NCBI RefSeq assembly: GCF_015706575.1
Contig: NW_024037057.1
Span: 7,063,203 to 7,127,202, forward strand
DNA from: Patiria miniata
Lineage: Eukaryota > Echinodermata > Asteroidea > Valvatida > Asterinidae
Direction of reading: 5' to 3'
Length of the DNA stretch: 64,000 nt
Under the pieces are notes generated by a model, which had not been told where the DNA came from, made no database searches, and was given only the letters and a program-made list of their open reading frames with translations. A program made the translations under genes and the position numbers. The stretch's first letter is position 1. The number at the start of each line of letters is the position of its first letter. Positions 11,813 through 25,100 of this stretch are shown in pieces.

Positions 11813-11845
11813 GGGGGGTTGGAGGGGGGGTGGAGGGGGGATGGG
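11761..11845. repeat. poly-G rich low-complexity tract
   Basis: A G run of more than 30 bases with scattered T, flanked by ggggttgggggttgg-type sequence. Likely G-quadruplex former. Similar shorter tracts are at about 11466, 13477 (as C), 14988, 34982, 38690, 44780 and 57180. Confidence 0.85.
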
Positions 11846-12306
11846 GGGTCCTCAAATCTTCAAGACTTTTTTTCAAATTAGAGGAATTGTCGAGTCCCAA
11901 AGCCCCCAAATATGCTTGGACTGGATACAAATATTTTGAGATGGTTAAATCGCTAGAGATCCGTCCCCTTCTGAGCGCAACATAATCAAACAAAACGTGC
12001 AGTTGGATTTGAAGGGTTGTGGGTGGTTAGGGTTAAATTAGTAATTATTATCAACAAATTTGATACCGATAAATGCCTTTTATGTTATTTAAATTATTTA
12101 ACTAGGCATCCAGCTAGCTCGAATTAGTAGAGGGAACCGCCGGGGCTCGATAGTGACGATATTTTCGTTTCGAGAGAATCTTTAATTTTCGGACTCAATT
12201 TCTCCCCCCTCCACCGAAAAAAAATATAATTCTCCTTTTGCTGAGAATTTCTAAATTGTTTTGTTTGTTTAGCTAGTTTCATGGATTTGTTTTTCCGGTT
12301 AATTAA

Positions 12307-12828
12307 TTAAAGGGAATATACATCATTTGCTTTTGCTGTAATTTTCAGAAATGGATGGAATTGGGGGGTTGGAAATATAAAGCAAATATAGTTACACTGA
12401 CTTTTTGGAGGTTTTGGGTTCGAAAATGCTATAAAAACCAAGAAAAACGATCCTTTTCCTGTAGTCTGGTTCCCTGACTCCATATAAGAAGAAACAGAGC
12501 AGTTTACATACATTGGGGAATTGTAAGGTCAGGGAACCAGTCTAGCTGGCTCGCACCCGTTCATAGGTTTGTAATCGATTGCAAACAAGTGCAATGGTCA
12601 ATTGGGGCCAGTATTTGAAAAAAAAAAGCCAGTTTCCAACGCTGATCGGCCGATCAGCGTTGGAAATTGATACAAAAATACCACTTTTCTTGAAAATGAC
12701 AGTATACCAGGTGCCATAATTTTACAGGATGCTTTAGACTGTCATTTACCAACATCCTATTAAGGTATTTCGCAAAAACTTGGTAGTTTTATTTTTCGAT
12801 GTTTGCAAATGTTGTATATTCCCTTTAA
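12307..12828 (+). mobile_element. TTAA-family MITE 1, full-length copy
   Basis: Bounded by intact TTAA at both ends, from ttaaagggaatatacatcat to gttgtatattccctttaa. The central palindrome is perfect and reads ccaacgctgatcgg plus its reverse complement, which differs from the copy at 4740 in both half-arms. Confidence 0.88.
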
Positions 12829-13089
12829 GTTCACCACCAAGATTATGCCAACTTGGGGGCGCTATCACGACACAACAATGTACTGAGTCACCGTGGGTGT
12901 GTGCATACTTGGTGTTTATGCAACCACATGTGACAAACTGACATAGAGCGAAGATCGAGTAATAAAACTTTTGCTCTACTTTTCGGAGGTAAAACAGCCC
13001 CCAAGAGATTCATGAATAGGAGTGAACAATTTACACTCATCAAACAACTGTCAAGCAATAAAAATAGGCAAAATTTGCGAGCGAAAAAC

Positions 13090-13179
13090 ACCTAGAAAAA
13101 GTGGGTGTTGGAGCCATCGGAATACCGGGGCCAGTGATTGGTGGGCTAAAGTCACGTGATACAACATCCCAAAGTCAAG
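13090..13179 (+). promoter_or_regulatory. 5' flank and start region of the sorting nexin
   Basis: Directly upstream of the AAGATGGCGATG start, followed at 13378-13450 by a CpG-rich block (gcggcgcggcgcgcgggccgg) in intron 1. There is no clear TATA box. Promoter placement is inferred from the first coding exon; the transcription start cannot be fixed. Confidence 0.35.
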
Positions 13180-13191
13180 ATGGCGATGCAG
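13180..13191 (+). CDS. SNX9/18/33: SNX exon 1 (start codon, MAMQ)
   Basis: ATG GCG ATG CAG followed by the strong donor gtgagt. Twelve coding bases, phase 0. It joins exon 2 to give [14 protein letters not shown], parallel to MALRARALYDF in SNX18 and MATKARVMYDF in SNX9. This match of length and sequence is why I chose it, although it is 12.4 kb from exon 2. Confidence 0.85.
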
Positions 13192-16100
13192 GTGAGTGGA
13201 AAACTTCCTGAGTTGACGTTGACGTTTTTGGGGTAATATTTTTTCCGAAGAACAATGGCATTGTGTTGAAGTTGAAATATGTGAAGTGATGGAAGGTTTT
13301 AGGACGGAGCCTAGTTGTATCGGTATTGAAATGCTTTGCCCACCATGTTTTTGTGTGTCGGTTCTTGATGACTGATGACCGCCGCTTACACCGCGGCGCG
13401 GCGCGCGGGCCGGTGGTGCGGTGCTTGTGCACTGTGCCTGCGGCTAGTGCGGGGTAGGTACAGTAGTTGGCATGCCCCCCCCCCCCCCCCCCCCCCCTGG
13501 CGCTAGCTGGTTCATGCAGTGTAGCCTGCCTACCATGCCTGCTTACTGTATTGGACAGTATCGTCACAGATCCCCTAAACATGCTAAAAACTGAGTAAAT
13601 AATAAGTAAAACGACGAGGTCCTATTTCAACGCACTCGCATTCAATTTGCGTTGGACATGTTGGACAGTGGCCGATTATGACTTGAGACCGTATTTTGTT
13701 TATTATTTTAATTGACTGGTTAACAGGGTTTTTCCTTAGCGGTCGCCCGCTCGCCAAATGCGAGTGAAAACAGCGGCGGGCGAGTAAAAACCCTCCTCTC
13801 AGTAGTCCGACGGGCGAGTCAAAAAACTGTTTAAAAAAAATAAAACTAACGAAGTTTTCCCTACAGTATTTTTCAATCAATCAAAATAAAAAGTTAAGGG
13901 TGATACAACACATGAATACTTTTGCCACGCCGACCGAAATAAAAACATCGGTAGTTCGAATTCGTATCACTCCATGTATATTCGCAGTGCGCTGTGCATT
14001 GAAATCCCAACGACGAACATGAGGCGAATCAACGTGTATTTGCCATTACACATTGTGCACACATGCAGCGCACGTGATTTACTTCATCTGCAGTCCACAC
14101 GGTACGGACGTACGTACGTTAACATCGTATTCGTATCATACAACGTGGTGAGGAGAAAACTTTCATGACAGTTTCACTGCCAAAACTTGTGCCCGAACGG
14201 ATTCTTGGGATGATTTCTTGAACACTATCAAACGAATGTACCGAAAAGATGAGGACAATATGAGATTCGAGGGGCCTATTTTGAATGTAGACTAGTGAAT
14301 GTAAAGTGGACCGTGCTCCGGAAAACGTTATGGATTGACGTGACCAGCAAAGTTCGTGGGTCGCCCGCCCGCAGCGCTTCTTGGCTAGGCACGCTGATTG
14401 CACCATTCTTCGCTAGAAATGCATGGCGCGCGCGAGAGATGTTTTTTTAAAAATACTGGCCTTCTCACTCATTTTCAAACAAGTTAAAACAGTTCAGTTA
14501 CTAACTTGGTAAACTCCCATTAATACCACGACTGTGTGCAATGTTTTCTTGTTCCTCAAGATAACGCTTTTTTAGTTCGTGTTTTATCAAAACATGTCGG
14601 AAATAGAACACCTAAAGCCTTAAGTTCGGAACGAAGGACACTGCATAAATTTTGATTATAACTTCTCCCCCTATTTGATTCCTGTTAATTAAAGCCTTGC
14701 TCTATGTTAAAGCACGATTAAAGAAACATTGACATCACTTAAAAAGGAACTACATGCAATATTATGTACATGATTAAGATAATTGCCGAAGGCATATTGC
14801 ATAATTTATTATCAAAAATGTTATCAAAAATGCTTCTGGTGATTTGATTGAAAGTTACTATTAAAACATGTGGGCTAGTGAAAAAGGTTGCGGGCCAGTG
14901 AAAACTCTGGTTTACTGGCCCGGCCGGCCAGTAAAGAAAAAAGTTAAGGAAAACCCCTGGTTAATGAACGGATAGGCCAAAATGGAGGGGGGGGGGGGGG
15001 AATGCAAGGGAGGAGTTGTTACTACATTATCACAAATCAATCACAAGTCACTCACAAGTCAATCCCAAATCGTTTCATTCCCTGTGTTATAAATTATAGG
15101 TAGGTAGAATCATCAAATTTCAAAGTTGATTTGATAGTTGTAGAATTTACTTTATCTTAAAAGAGCTTTGAAAATGGAATTAAACAAATGGTCTCCTAAC
15201 TTCATAGGGCAAGCAGTTCTGACATTATTGCAATTTTAAAGTTGCTTTTTTTGCCTTAAAATGATGCTCTATGTGGCTGAAATAAATGTGACCTCGTCAT
15301 TTTTTTTTATGTGTACAAACGTATTGGAAAATTACACACAAATAACGGCATCGCTGTTTTGGGGAAACCCACAACTTTTTTTGGCAATGTGATGTAATAA
15401 CAAACCAAACTTTCTAAGGTCAACTACACTCTGCAATTCTCTTTTCTTGATGTTTGGAGCTAAGCGAAAGTATCCCTGTATGTGATACTCCATGTCAAAC
15501 CTTTTCAAAAAAGGTGGTCACACACTAAAAATTAGGTCATTTTGGGCATGAAAATAGCGCCACCAATGTCCGTGGCGGTGGTTCAACCTACCTGTTATTT
15601 CTGACCTTAGTCTTTACCGGTACTTATAAACAGCATGTTTGATTACTTCCCTCGCACTTAAAGTTATAGTCCATCATTTGCAGCCATCCGAAAAGTAACT
15701 GGCGTAATAATTGTTGAAAAACATACTTGGTTGAGAGATAGCAAGGGGACTAAACTCCCTGTGAAAATATTCTTTCTGGCAAGCTGTCATTTTGAAGTAA
15801 TCAACGAAAGAAGGCCTTTCCAACGGTGCGTCTTAAGACGCACCGTTACTACTAATTTAAATTAGTAGTTCGTTTTGTTATTCGGCGAAGCGCGCACAAG
15901 CATTGGCACGACGCGCACGTGCGCGCGGTTACTATAATTCGTCGTATCAGTGTGCGACATCGCGTATAGCTGCAATCGGCTCAGTGAGAACGCGTCTCGG
16001 ACGCAATTCAGGCCCAATTCAAAACATGATTCAGCAACTTTTGATTTAAAATTGAGATCCTAGAATGCTGTTTTTCTTGGAATATATACAACAAATGTTG

Positions 16101-19100
16101 GTGTTGGTGACTGCTCAGTATGGAGGTATCCTGAATCCATCAAAATCCTGCACGGGCAGTATAGCTTTGCTTACATGGTACAAACCTCAATCCATCAAAA
16201 TCCCCCTGTTTTCAATATGGAGGTACATGGGTACACATGTACATTTACACATGTGTACAGTCAAAGTACGGTGGCAATCAATTAATTAGGCCGAAAAAAA
16301 AAAATTAGTTCTGCTTCCGATTACATGCCTTTCAAAAATAGGTTCGGTCAGTTGGAATTTGAAAAAAAAATAACGGAGGTTTCTTTTGAAAAAAAAATAG
16401 CGAATGTAAGTAAGAAAACAAATAAATACAAGCATTTTTGATGCAAAAGGGTTGTTGAGAGGTATTTTGTGAAGACAGAAAAGACAACTAGATTTTATTT
16501 TTATTTATTCAATCGTTATTTTTTTTTGTTTTTTGTTTTGGAATTGCTGAAAACATTTTTAGGGTCGCAGCCTAAAAATAGGGTCGGTCGGGTAACCGGA
16601 AGCAGAAGTATTACTTTTTTTGGCCTTTACAATTTATCAATGATGTGGTGTGACAAAAAAACATAATCCTATTAAGACCTTGTTGATACAGTCTAGTCTA
16701 GTCATTACATCTGATGACGTAGTTGTTGCTACGAAAGCTTATAATGCAAACTTTCATTTTTGTTTAAAGTGCTACCGTACTTTTCCATGTGCTTCTGCCT
16801 AACTAAACACAGCTGCCACCACTTTTGCTTCAAATTGATGTTGAAGTTTCTCAATCTTTTTACAAAATATCTGTTTTCAATTTTGTGGTACCCTACGGTT
16901 GTAAAAACTATTAGAAAAAAAAAGAAAAAAAACCCAAATCTCTTTCAAGTAAAATCTTATGCGTCATGAAGTTACAACTTCACTGTAGATGGATGAAGCA
17001 ACTTGTCTGTGAACTTATTTTGAGACAGAACTTTATACCGGATTTCACTCTGGAAACCAGTGGAGTTTGTACACAGACATACTGCAAACAAAATTCTGGC
17101 ATTGTTGTAAACACTTTAGAATTTGTTTAAAGCCCGAGTCCATCATTTGCAGCTATCCAAAAAAGTAACTGGCGTAATTATTGTTGAAAAACATACTGGT
17201 TGAAAGATAGTAAGGGGACTAAACTCCCTGTGAAATTATCCTTTCTGGCAAGCTCTCATTTTGAAGAAATCAACGAAAGAAGGCATTTCCAATGGTGCGT
17301 CTTAAGAAGCACCGTAGGAAAATTTAAATTAGTAGTTCGTTTTGTTATTCGGCGCAGCGCGCAAAAGCATTGGAACGACGCACAGGCGCGCACGGTTGCT
17401 ATAATTCGTCAGATCAGTGCGCGACATCGCGTAAAGCTGCAATTCAAAACAATTCGAAACATGATTTAGCAACTTTTGATTTGAAATTGAGATCCTAGAA
17501 TGCTGTTTTTCTCGGAATGTAAAGCCGAAGCTGAGCTGAAACTTCATCAAGTAAGTTGTTCAGTATCCTTCATTAGATTTTGAACACTTTTGTTGCTTCA
17601 AACGAACAAAATGCACTAATTACAAATGATGGACTATAGCTTTAAATTCAGAAAATGCCTTCTATTTCCTAATTGGAAAGTTGGAAAATTCCATCCGTTT
17701 TCAACACTGAAATGGAAAATTCCCAATCTGGGCCCGTAAAAGTGTTGCAGTTTTCCTTTTATCAATGTTGAATCCCTTGTCAAAATTAATCCTGACCAGG
17801 TGCTGACTTTGACGGATGACGTAGTCAAAATGAGTTGTGTCCATTTATGGGAAATTGGTATTTATAAAGCCTCAAAACTGATTCTGCATACCGTACGCAC
17901 TTCCTTGTACGGTGAATAGCCAGTGCAAAAGACACAATAGTCATAGAATTGTGCACGTATTTACATGTACCATGTACTCTATTCCAAGGACACAAATATT
18001 CAAGCCCTTTTTTTGGCTCCGTGAAGTTATAAAACTGCATTTATATCCGGGTTAAAGTTTTAGAGTCCTTTTAAAAAAAAATTGTTTTATAAATGATGGT
18101 ACACTGTGTGCATAAATACTTTGCTACATTTTCTAAAAGATTTACTATTTGATGGTGTTCATCATTGTGGCCATTCAATCTACATGCATTTTGAATACTT
18201 TCTCTTTTAAAACATGGACATGGTTCAGTGGAATGCCATGGTCCAGTGGTTACGGTGTTCAACTCATGTACTGTACGATGTGCGTGGGTTCAAACCCTAC
18301 CAGGAACATGTTGTTTGTACCCTTGGGCAAGACACTTAACTACAATTGCCTCTCTCCACCCAGGAGTATGAATGGGTACTTGTGAGGGTCGAGGACAGAA
18401 TGTACGCTGTTATCGGCTGCCGCGTAGTCTCATGGCCTGATGAACAGGGTAATAATTGTAGAGCGCTTTGAGATTGTTGATACGACGGAAAGCAATACAT
18501 GTATGTATTTAGGCCTAAGCACTACAATTATTTTTTATTTTATTAGTATAAATTTGTCATTCAATAGAAAGTTGCAATTGGTATCATCTCACACTTCACT
18601 TGAGCAGGCCAAATATCGCCCTCAACAGCTCATGCATGAATCCAATTGATGATGCCACACACACAGTCTAAGGCAATAGGACATATACATGTTTTGCTTT
18701 TTATGTACCGGTACCAGAGTACACTTATACTGGTCTGCCGGTACATGAACTGGCATTTATTTACCATGTTTACATTGTGTGCACTGTAAGCCGTCATTAC
18801 TGACCAGATACAAAATGTACAATGTACATGTACCTGTACTGGTACATGTACTTTTTCTACTCTTTCTAGATCTTATTACTGTACCAAACATTGTGCACAT
18901 GTACATGTACATTTTTCTTAATCTCGTAAAGTACATGTATATCAGTACACAATGTGAATTTTTTGTTTACAAAATGCAGCAAGCTATTTTCCGGGTTCCT
19001 GATACGGTTCAACAACTCTTTTCAGGACCAAAAAATCAAGTAGGCGTGTGTGTTGACAGTACATGGGGAAATATATATTTCAAGAGGGAAATATATATTT

Positions 19101-22100
19101 CAAGATAACACGGGTCAATTTTCAATGGCTGTTTAATCCTGCTACAGTACTAAGTCATTATTTTGCTGTGTGAAACTTCCCTACTCCTACAAAATCAACA
19201 ACTTCAGGAATCGGAAAGCAATGACACTTTCCTGGTATATTTTTGTCTTCCGAACATGCCGAAACAAAATTTATTTGGTAATTTCGATACACGAAACAAA
19301 CTTTCAAAAGAAAATTTGGCCTCGCTTTAAGTACAGAAATAACCCAGATCCACCTGAACCAAGTTGAACCTTGATCCCAAAACGCGTCGCACTTTGGAAA
19401 CGGGTGAAGAGGACACGCTTTGGCGTGACTGGAATTGTTTAATCATTAAACTGCAACTGATTGATGACCAGTTTTGCTGGTGGGTAATTAGTATATAAAA
19501 TGTCGGTTTAAACTCGGTTTCAGTTTTGAAAGAGGGTGTACATGTATACTTCGCTGATCACTTTGTCTAGACACAAAAAGATCATACGTACATGTGTGTA
19601 CATGTAAGCATGTACACCTTTCTAGTTTATTTTACTGGAACTGTCCTCTGACTGACTGATTGACTTGCTCCCCGACTGACTTTCTCCCCTGAGTGACAGA
19701 CTGACTCCCCGAGTCGCTGACCTTCTGAGTGATTGACTTTCTCCCCGACTGAGTCACTGACTTTCTGACGCCCCGAGTGGTTGACTTTCTGATTGAGTGA
19801 CTGACTTTCTGACTGACTTGAGTCACTGACTTTTTGACCGATCCCGTTAGCTCGGTGGTCAAGTGGTAAGACATCTGCACTAGAAAGCAGGAGGTCGTGG
19901 GTTCGAGTCCCACCCGAGTGATTTTTTCCAACTTTCACTCGGGAGGTAACACACTGAGTATACAGTGTTTAAAACGTCGGTGAAGGGCAAAACCTATAAT
20001 TTGATATATCACCCCGACGCAAAAAAAAAAAATCCATCTTATAATAGTTTATGCGGTACCCGCCGCTATGTACATCAGATTCGAACCGGCCAACCGATCC
20101 CGTTAGCTCGGTGGTCGAGTGGTAAGACATCTGCACTAGAAAGCAGGAGGTTGTGGGTTTTGGGTCCCACCCGAGTGATTTTTTCCAACTTTCACTCGGG
20201 AGGTAACACACTGAGTATACAGTGTTTAAACGTCGATGAAGGGCAAAACCTATAATTTGATATATCACCCCGACGCAAAAATTCCATCTTAAAATAGTTC
20301 CCCAGTTAGGCAAAGACAACTACAGTACATACATTTGTATGAAATGGAGTACAATTTACAATGTACCGGTATCTTGTTTTTACTGGTTACATTTCTCATC
20401 AGTGAAATGCATGCTGCCCTTGCCATGCTTGCTTGGCACCCACGGACAAGCCAAAACAGCGTCCCCAGTGTTGTCATATATGTTACAATACTCACAATTA
20501 AGGCCTTCATAGACCACAACTGTCACTTTTTCGCAAAGCGGCAAAGGGATGGAAAACGGAGTTGAAACTGTTTGTGGGTTTCCGCCAAGGGTCCATGCTG
20601 GCACTGGATGTGGTTACATGTAAAAAGGAAACAGGAAAGAACGAACGCTGCCTGATTGGTAATTTATCGGCATTGGGGAAAACAATACAAAGTGTCAAAC
20701 AGAAGGCCAGATTAGAGATAGGGAGGCCGTCCCCAATGCCAAGTTGTTAAGTGCTGACTCTAGGGGCCCTGGTGGGAAATGTTAAAGTACGGTACGTACA
20801 GGCACCTACCGGGGTAGGCCTATATATACTGAACATGTGCTAAATCATGTTATATACAGATCCTTGTCATTTGATTGGTGGAGCTCACATCACGTGACAT
20901 TCGTTGTTGCTCCCATTCACGCCAGGGCTCAAAAAGTCCCATTCGCCCATGGGGAATGGGATATACTATTCATTAGTTACGGTAGGATCATTCTTGTTCT
21001 ATTACGCAGTATTTGTGTGCAAAAGCATGGTGGTGTGCGCGTTCTGCCTTGCGCGTAGCGCGTGTTGTTCCAAAGAGCCAGCACTACAGAGTTGGATTTA
21101 AACTTTTTCGCGAAGGGGTGGTTTGGAAGAGAGATATACATTTTCCACCAATTTTGTATTGAAATAAAAGTGCAGGTATCAAATGACAAGGATCTAGGCC
21201 TATCACTATAAAACAAGTATTGAGTGGCTTCGCCTCATGAAATGAAAAAGTCCAGATTTACCTTGTGATAATATTCTTCCCATTCCACTCTGAGCCACGC
21301 AATATTTGTGTGCATACACTCTGTATTTGGAAATTAAATGCACAAGGACAATTTAGAGTGAATGTATACATTGTCATGATTGTATGTAACAATGTATGCT
21401 TTCCATCCCAAACTCATTTTTATGGCACTGCCATTTCATATTCAGATATTGTTGTGTACCGGTACCATACACTAGTCTTTTACTTGCCAAAAGGATCTGC
21501 TTCCATTTTACATACACAGCAAAATGCGTGTTCAGTTTTGAGGGAGATTTTATTGAATTCTAACTCAATTTCTTTACGGATGTTATAATTAAGCCAACTT
21601 TTTTCCTTTACTATTAGTCTGAGTGTGTGGCCTAGTGGTTAGGGTTCGTGACTCATGATCAGAGGGTCCGGGGTTCGAATCCAGCCGCTGGTCATATATT
21701 GTGTCCTTGGGCAAGGCACTTCACCCCCACTTGCCTCTCTCCACCCAGGAGTATAAATGGGTACCGGCATTAGCTGGGGAGTAACCTGCGATGGACTAGC
21801 ATCCCATCCAGGGGGAGTAGAAATATTCTCAGTCGTTTCATGCTACTGAAACCGGAGATAAACGCCGGCCTGATGAGCCACGTTGGCTCGGGACAGACTT
21901 TACTTTACTTTTAGTCTTCCACTGAAGATGCCATTGTCGCATTGTTGAAAAACTTGAAACTTTCAACATACAACAACCTAACAGTCATAGTGCATGGGCT
22001 CCACATACTATTCCTTTCCTGAATCCAGCAGAAAAAGCTAAAAAAAGAAGAATAGCCCTTACTTCATGTTTAGAAAATCTTAGAGGGTTAGAGTTGTAAA

Positions 22101-25100
22101 ATTGTGCAACATATTCTCATCTCAACTGTAAACTATGCCCGAAGATTCATGTACATGTACATATGTAGCAAAATTGTTTTCACACATGTATGCCTGTGCT
22201 ACATGTACTTTGTACAAGTTTGTCCTTACAATTTACTGTTACTCTGACAGTTACGGCAATAAATAGATCTGGACAATGTTTTACAGTTTGCAATGTAAAG
22301 GAAACCACAGACACAGCTTGACACGGAACTTCCTCAGTAGGCGTGCGCATCAAATCGTTTTTAGATTTGGACCTTCTCCAATCTCCGGCATTGTTTTTTT
22401 TCTTTTCCCGGTTGGTATCAAGCCCAGCCAAGTGTGAGTCACCCTACCCCAGACCATTCCAGCTTCAACAGGGCAAGCTCATGTAATGATCTCAGATCGC
22501 GTGGTGTTCATTGCTCTCCGTGCGATACCCGATAGCGACGTATACTCGGTGGACCTGAGTCACCCGAAAATATTGGCTTTCAAGGAAACTTGGACGGACT
22601 GTTATTTTTCTGTGTTCACTTTTTTTTATAACGATATCGCTGGATCATACCATAGATGATTGCATCAGGAACAGCGTATTAGGTTGTGTGCAAGGCTGAA
22701 ATTGTTGCTGCTGTAAAAACTGGATCTATTTTGTGAACGTTCACTGGTAACCTGTGAAGGGATATAGCTACATCATGCTAGGAGCACAAAAGGTACCAGT
22801 AGTTACATGTACACTAGTCAACACAATAAGATTAAGATTGTTGCTGTAATGTTATTTTGTAATGCACACTGGAACAGGGTTTTACTGCACTGTACATGTA
22901 TAGTAATTGTAGAGCAATGATCTACAAAATACATGTACTGTACCGTATACATTTTTGTGTGACTGTTCAAATGCGTACAATATGTGTCTAATTTCCATTT
23001 TTGTGTGTGTAGGCTACAGGTGTAGGTCTGTAGGACATACTTTGACATGTACAAATGTATGTATGGACCGGTATGTCTGGCAGTAACAATGTGTACATAA
23101 AATGCACATTGCACTGTACACATTCTTATCTTATTTATCAATTGTACAAAGTTGTTAATATTTTTATTTAAAGGGAATGTACAACATTTGCTTTTGCTTC
23201 AATTCTCAGAAATAAACAGATTTGGAGGATTAGTACATGTAGGCCTATGTTATAGCAAATATTGTTAAAATGACTTGTTTCATGTTTTGGGCTTGTAAAT
23301 GCTGGAAAAACCAAGAAGACCAATCATGTTCTTGTAGCCTGGTTCCCTGACCCCACTTCAGATGAAACAGAGAATTTATAGACTTTGGGGAATTATAAGG
23401 TCAGAGAATGAGTCTAGCACGCTTGTACCCCTTCACAGGTGTGTAATCAATTGCAAACAGTTTTTGCAGCAAAGAGTTTGCAAGTAGTTTTTGAAATAAG
23501 CCAGTTTTCTCCAACGCTGGTCGGCCGACCATCGTTGGAAAAATACAATTTTTCTTGAAAATGACAGCACACCAGGAGCCACGATTTTACAGGATGCTTT
23601 AGGCTGTCATTCCCTAACAATCCAGTACGGCATTTTGTGATAATTTGATCATTTCGTTTTGAGATGTTTGCAAATGTTGTATCTTCCCTTTAATACTGTG
23701 TTAGATATTTCAATACACGTACATGTATGGTATTGTGTGCATGTAGGGGTGTATGCATCAGTGCTTCTGTAAGTGAATATATTGAAAGGAATAACCATAA
23801 AAATGGTATATTTGACCTGTTTTGCAACTTACAGTACCGGTATGTGAGCATACCGGTAAATATGAGTATTGTAACTGTACATGTACATGTGCCTACATTG
23901 AACTGAGGAAAATGTAGGCCAATTGTGCGTCTGCTTGGCACCCACAAACACAAAAGACGTCTCTCAGGATCATAAAAAAATAGTAAATGATTCATACTGG
24001 TAATTGTCAGGTGCGTCAGAGGTAGAGTCAGAAGTACATGTATGTACCGGTATGCAAGTTGTCATTGTGTTTAAAGACATACATGTACATGTAGTCGATC
24101 ATTTGTAATTTGTGCATTTTGTTCATTTGAAGCAACAAAAGTGTTCAAAATCTAATGAAGGATACTGAACAACTAACCTGATGAAGTTTCAGCTCAGCTT
24201 CAGCTGTACATGTATATTCCGAGAAAAACAGCATTCTAGGATCTCAATTTCAAATCAAAAGTTGCTAAATCATGTTTTGAATTGTTTTGAATTGCAGCTT
24301 TACGCGATGTCGCGCACTGATCTGACGAATTATAGCAACCGCACGCGCGTGTGCGTTGTGCCAATGCTTGTGCGCACTTTGCCGAATAACAAAACGAACT
24401 ACTAATTTAAATTTTCCTACGGTGCGTCTTAAGACGCACCGTTGGAAAGGCCAAAGAAGGCCTTCTTTCGTTGATTACTTCAAAATGACAGCTTGCCAGA
24501 AAGAATAATTTCACAGGGAGTTTAGTCCACTTACTATCTTTCAACCAAGTATGTTTTTCAACAATAATTACGCCAGTTCCTTTTGGGATTGCTGCAAATG
24601 ATGGACTATTGTCTATAGCTTTAAGTCAACCAAAGAAGTTTGCCCTGTTGACAGGTTATCAAGTGAATTGTATGTATTCTCCTTAATTAAAGTGACCATG
24701 ACATGAATTATACTTGGGAACATATTTTGTGACTCTTTCTACTCATAAATTTCTGAAACTATTTGACAGCCCTTTAAAAGTCTCTAAGATTTTCCTGACA
24801 ACTGAGGGCGTTACCCTGCTAGCTGCAACCAAACCAAATGCAACAGTGGATTTTGTTGTATCGCCTTGGGAATATGAGCAGTTACCCTGCTAAATGCAAC
24901 AAAATGCAAAGTAGGATTCTGCTGTACTGCCTTGGACCTGTGAGCAGTTACCATGCTAAATGCAACAAGATGCAACATAGCATTCTGATGTATTGCCGTG
25001 GTCCTATGAGCATTTACCCTGCTAAATGCAACGAGATGCAACAAAATGCAACATAGGTTTTTGATGCACTGCCTTAGACCTATGAGCAGTTACTCTGCTA

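Larger units (their letters stand above)
8582..13179. other. Intergenic region between divergent UAP1 and SNX
   Basis: About 4.6 kb with no gene I can support. It contains paired 16-bp tandem arrays, a palindromic element, poly-G tracts and one TTAA-flanked MITE. Promoters of both genes should lie at its two ends. Confidence 0.7.

Noticed and set aside
19848-19925. Possible functional tRNA gene
   Set aside because: The anticodon loop is irregular and the same unit with the same tail recurs at 20093 and, headless, at 28815.
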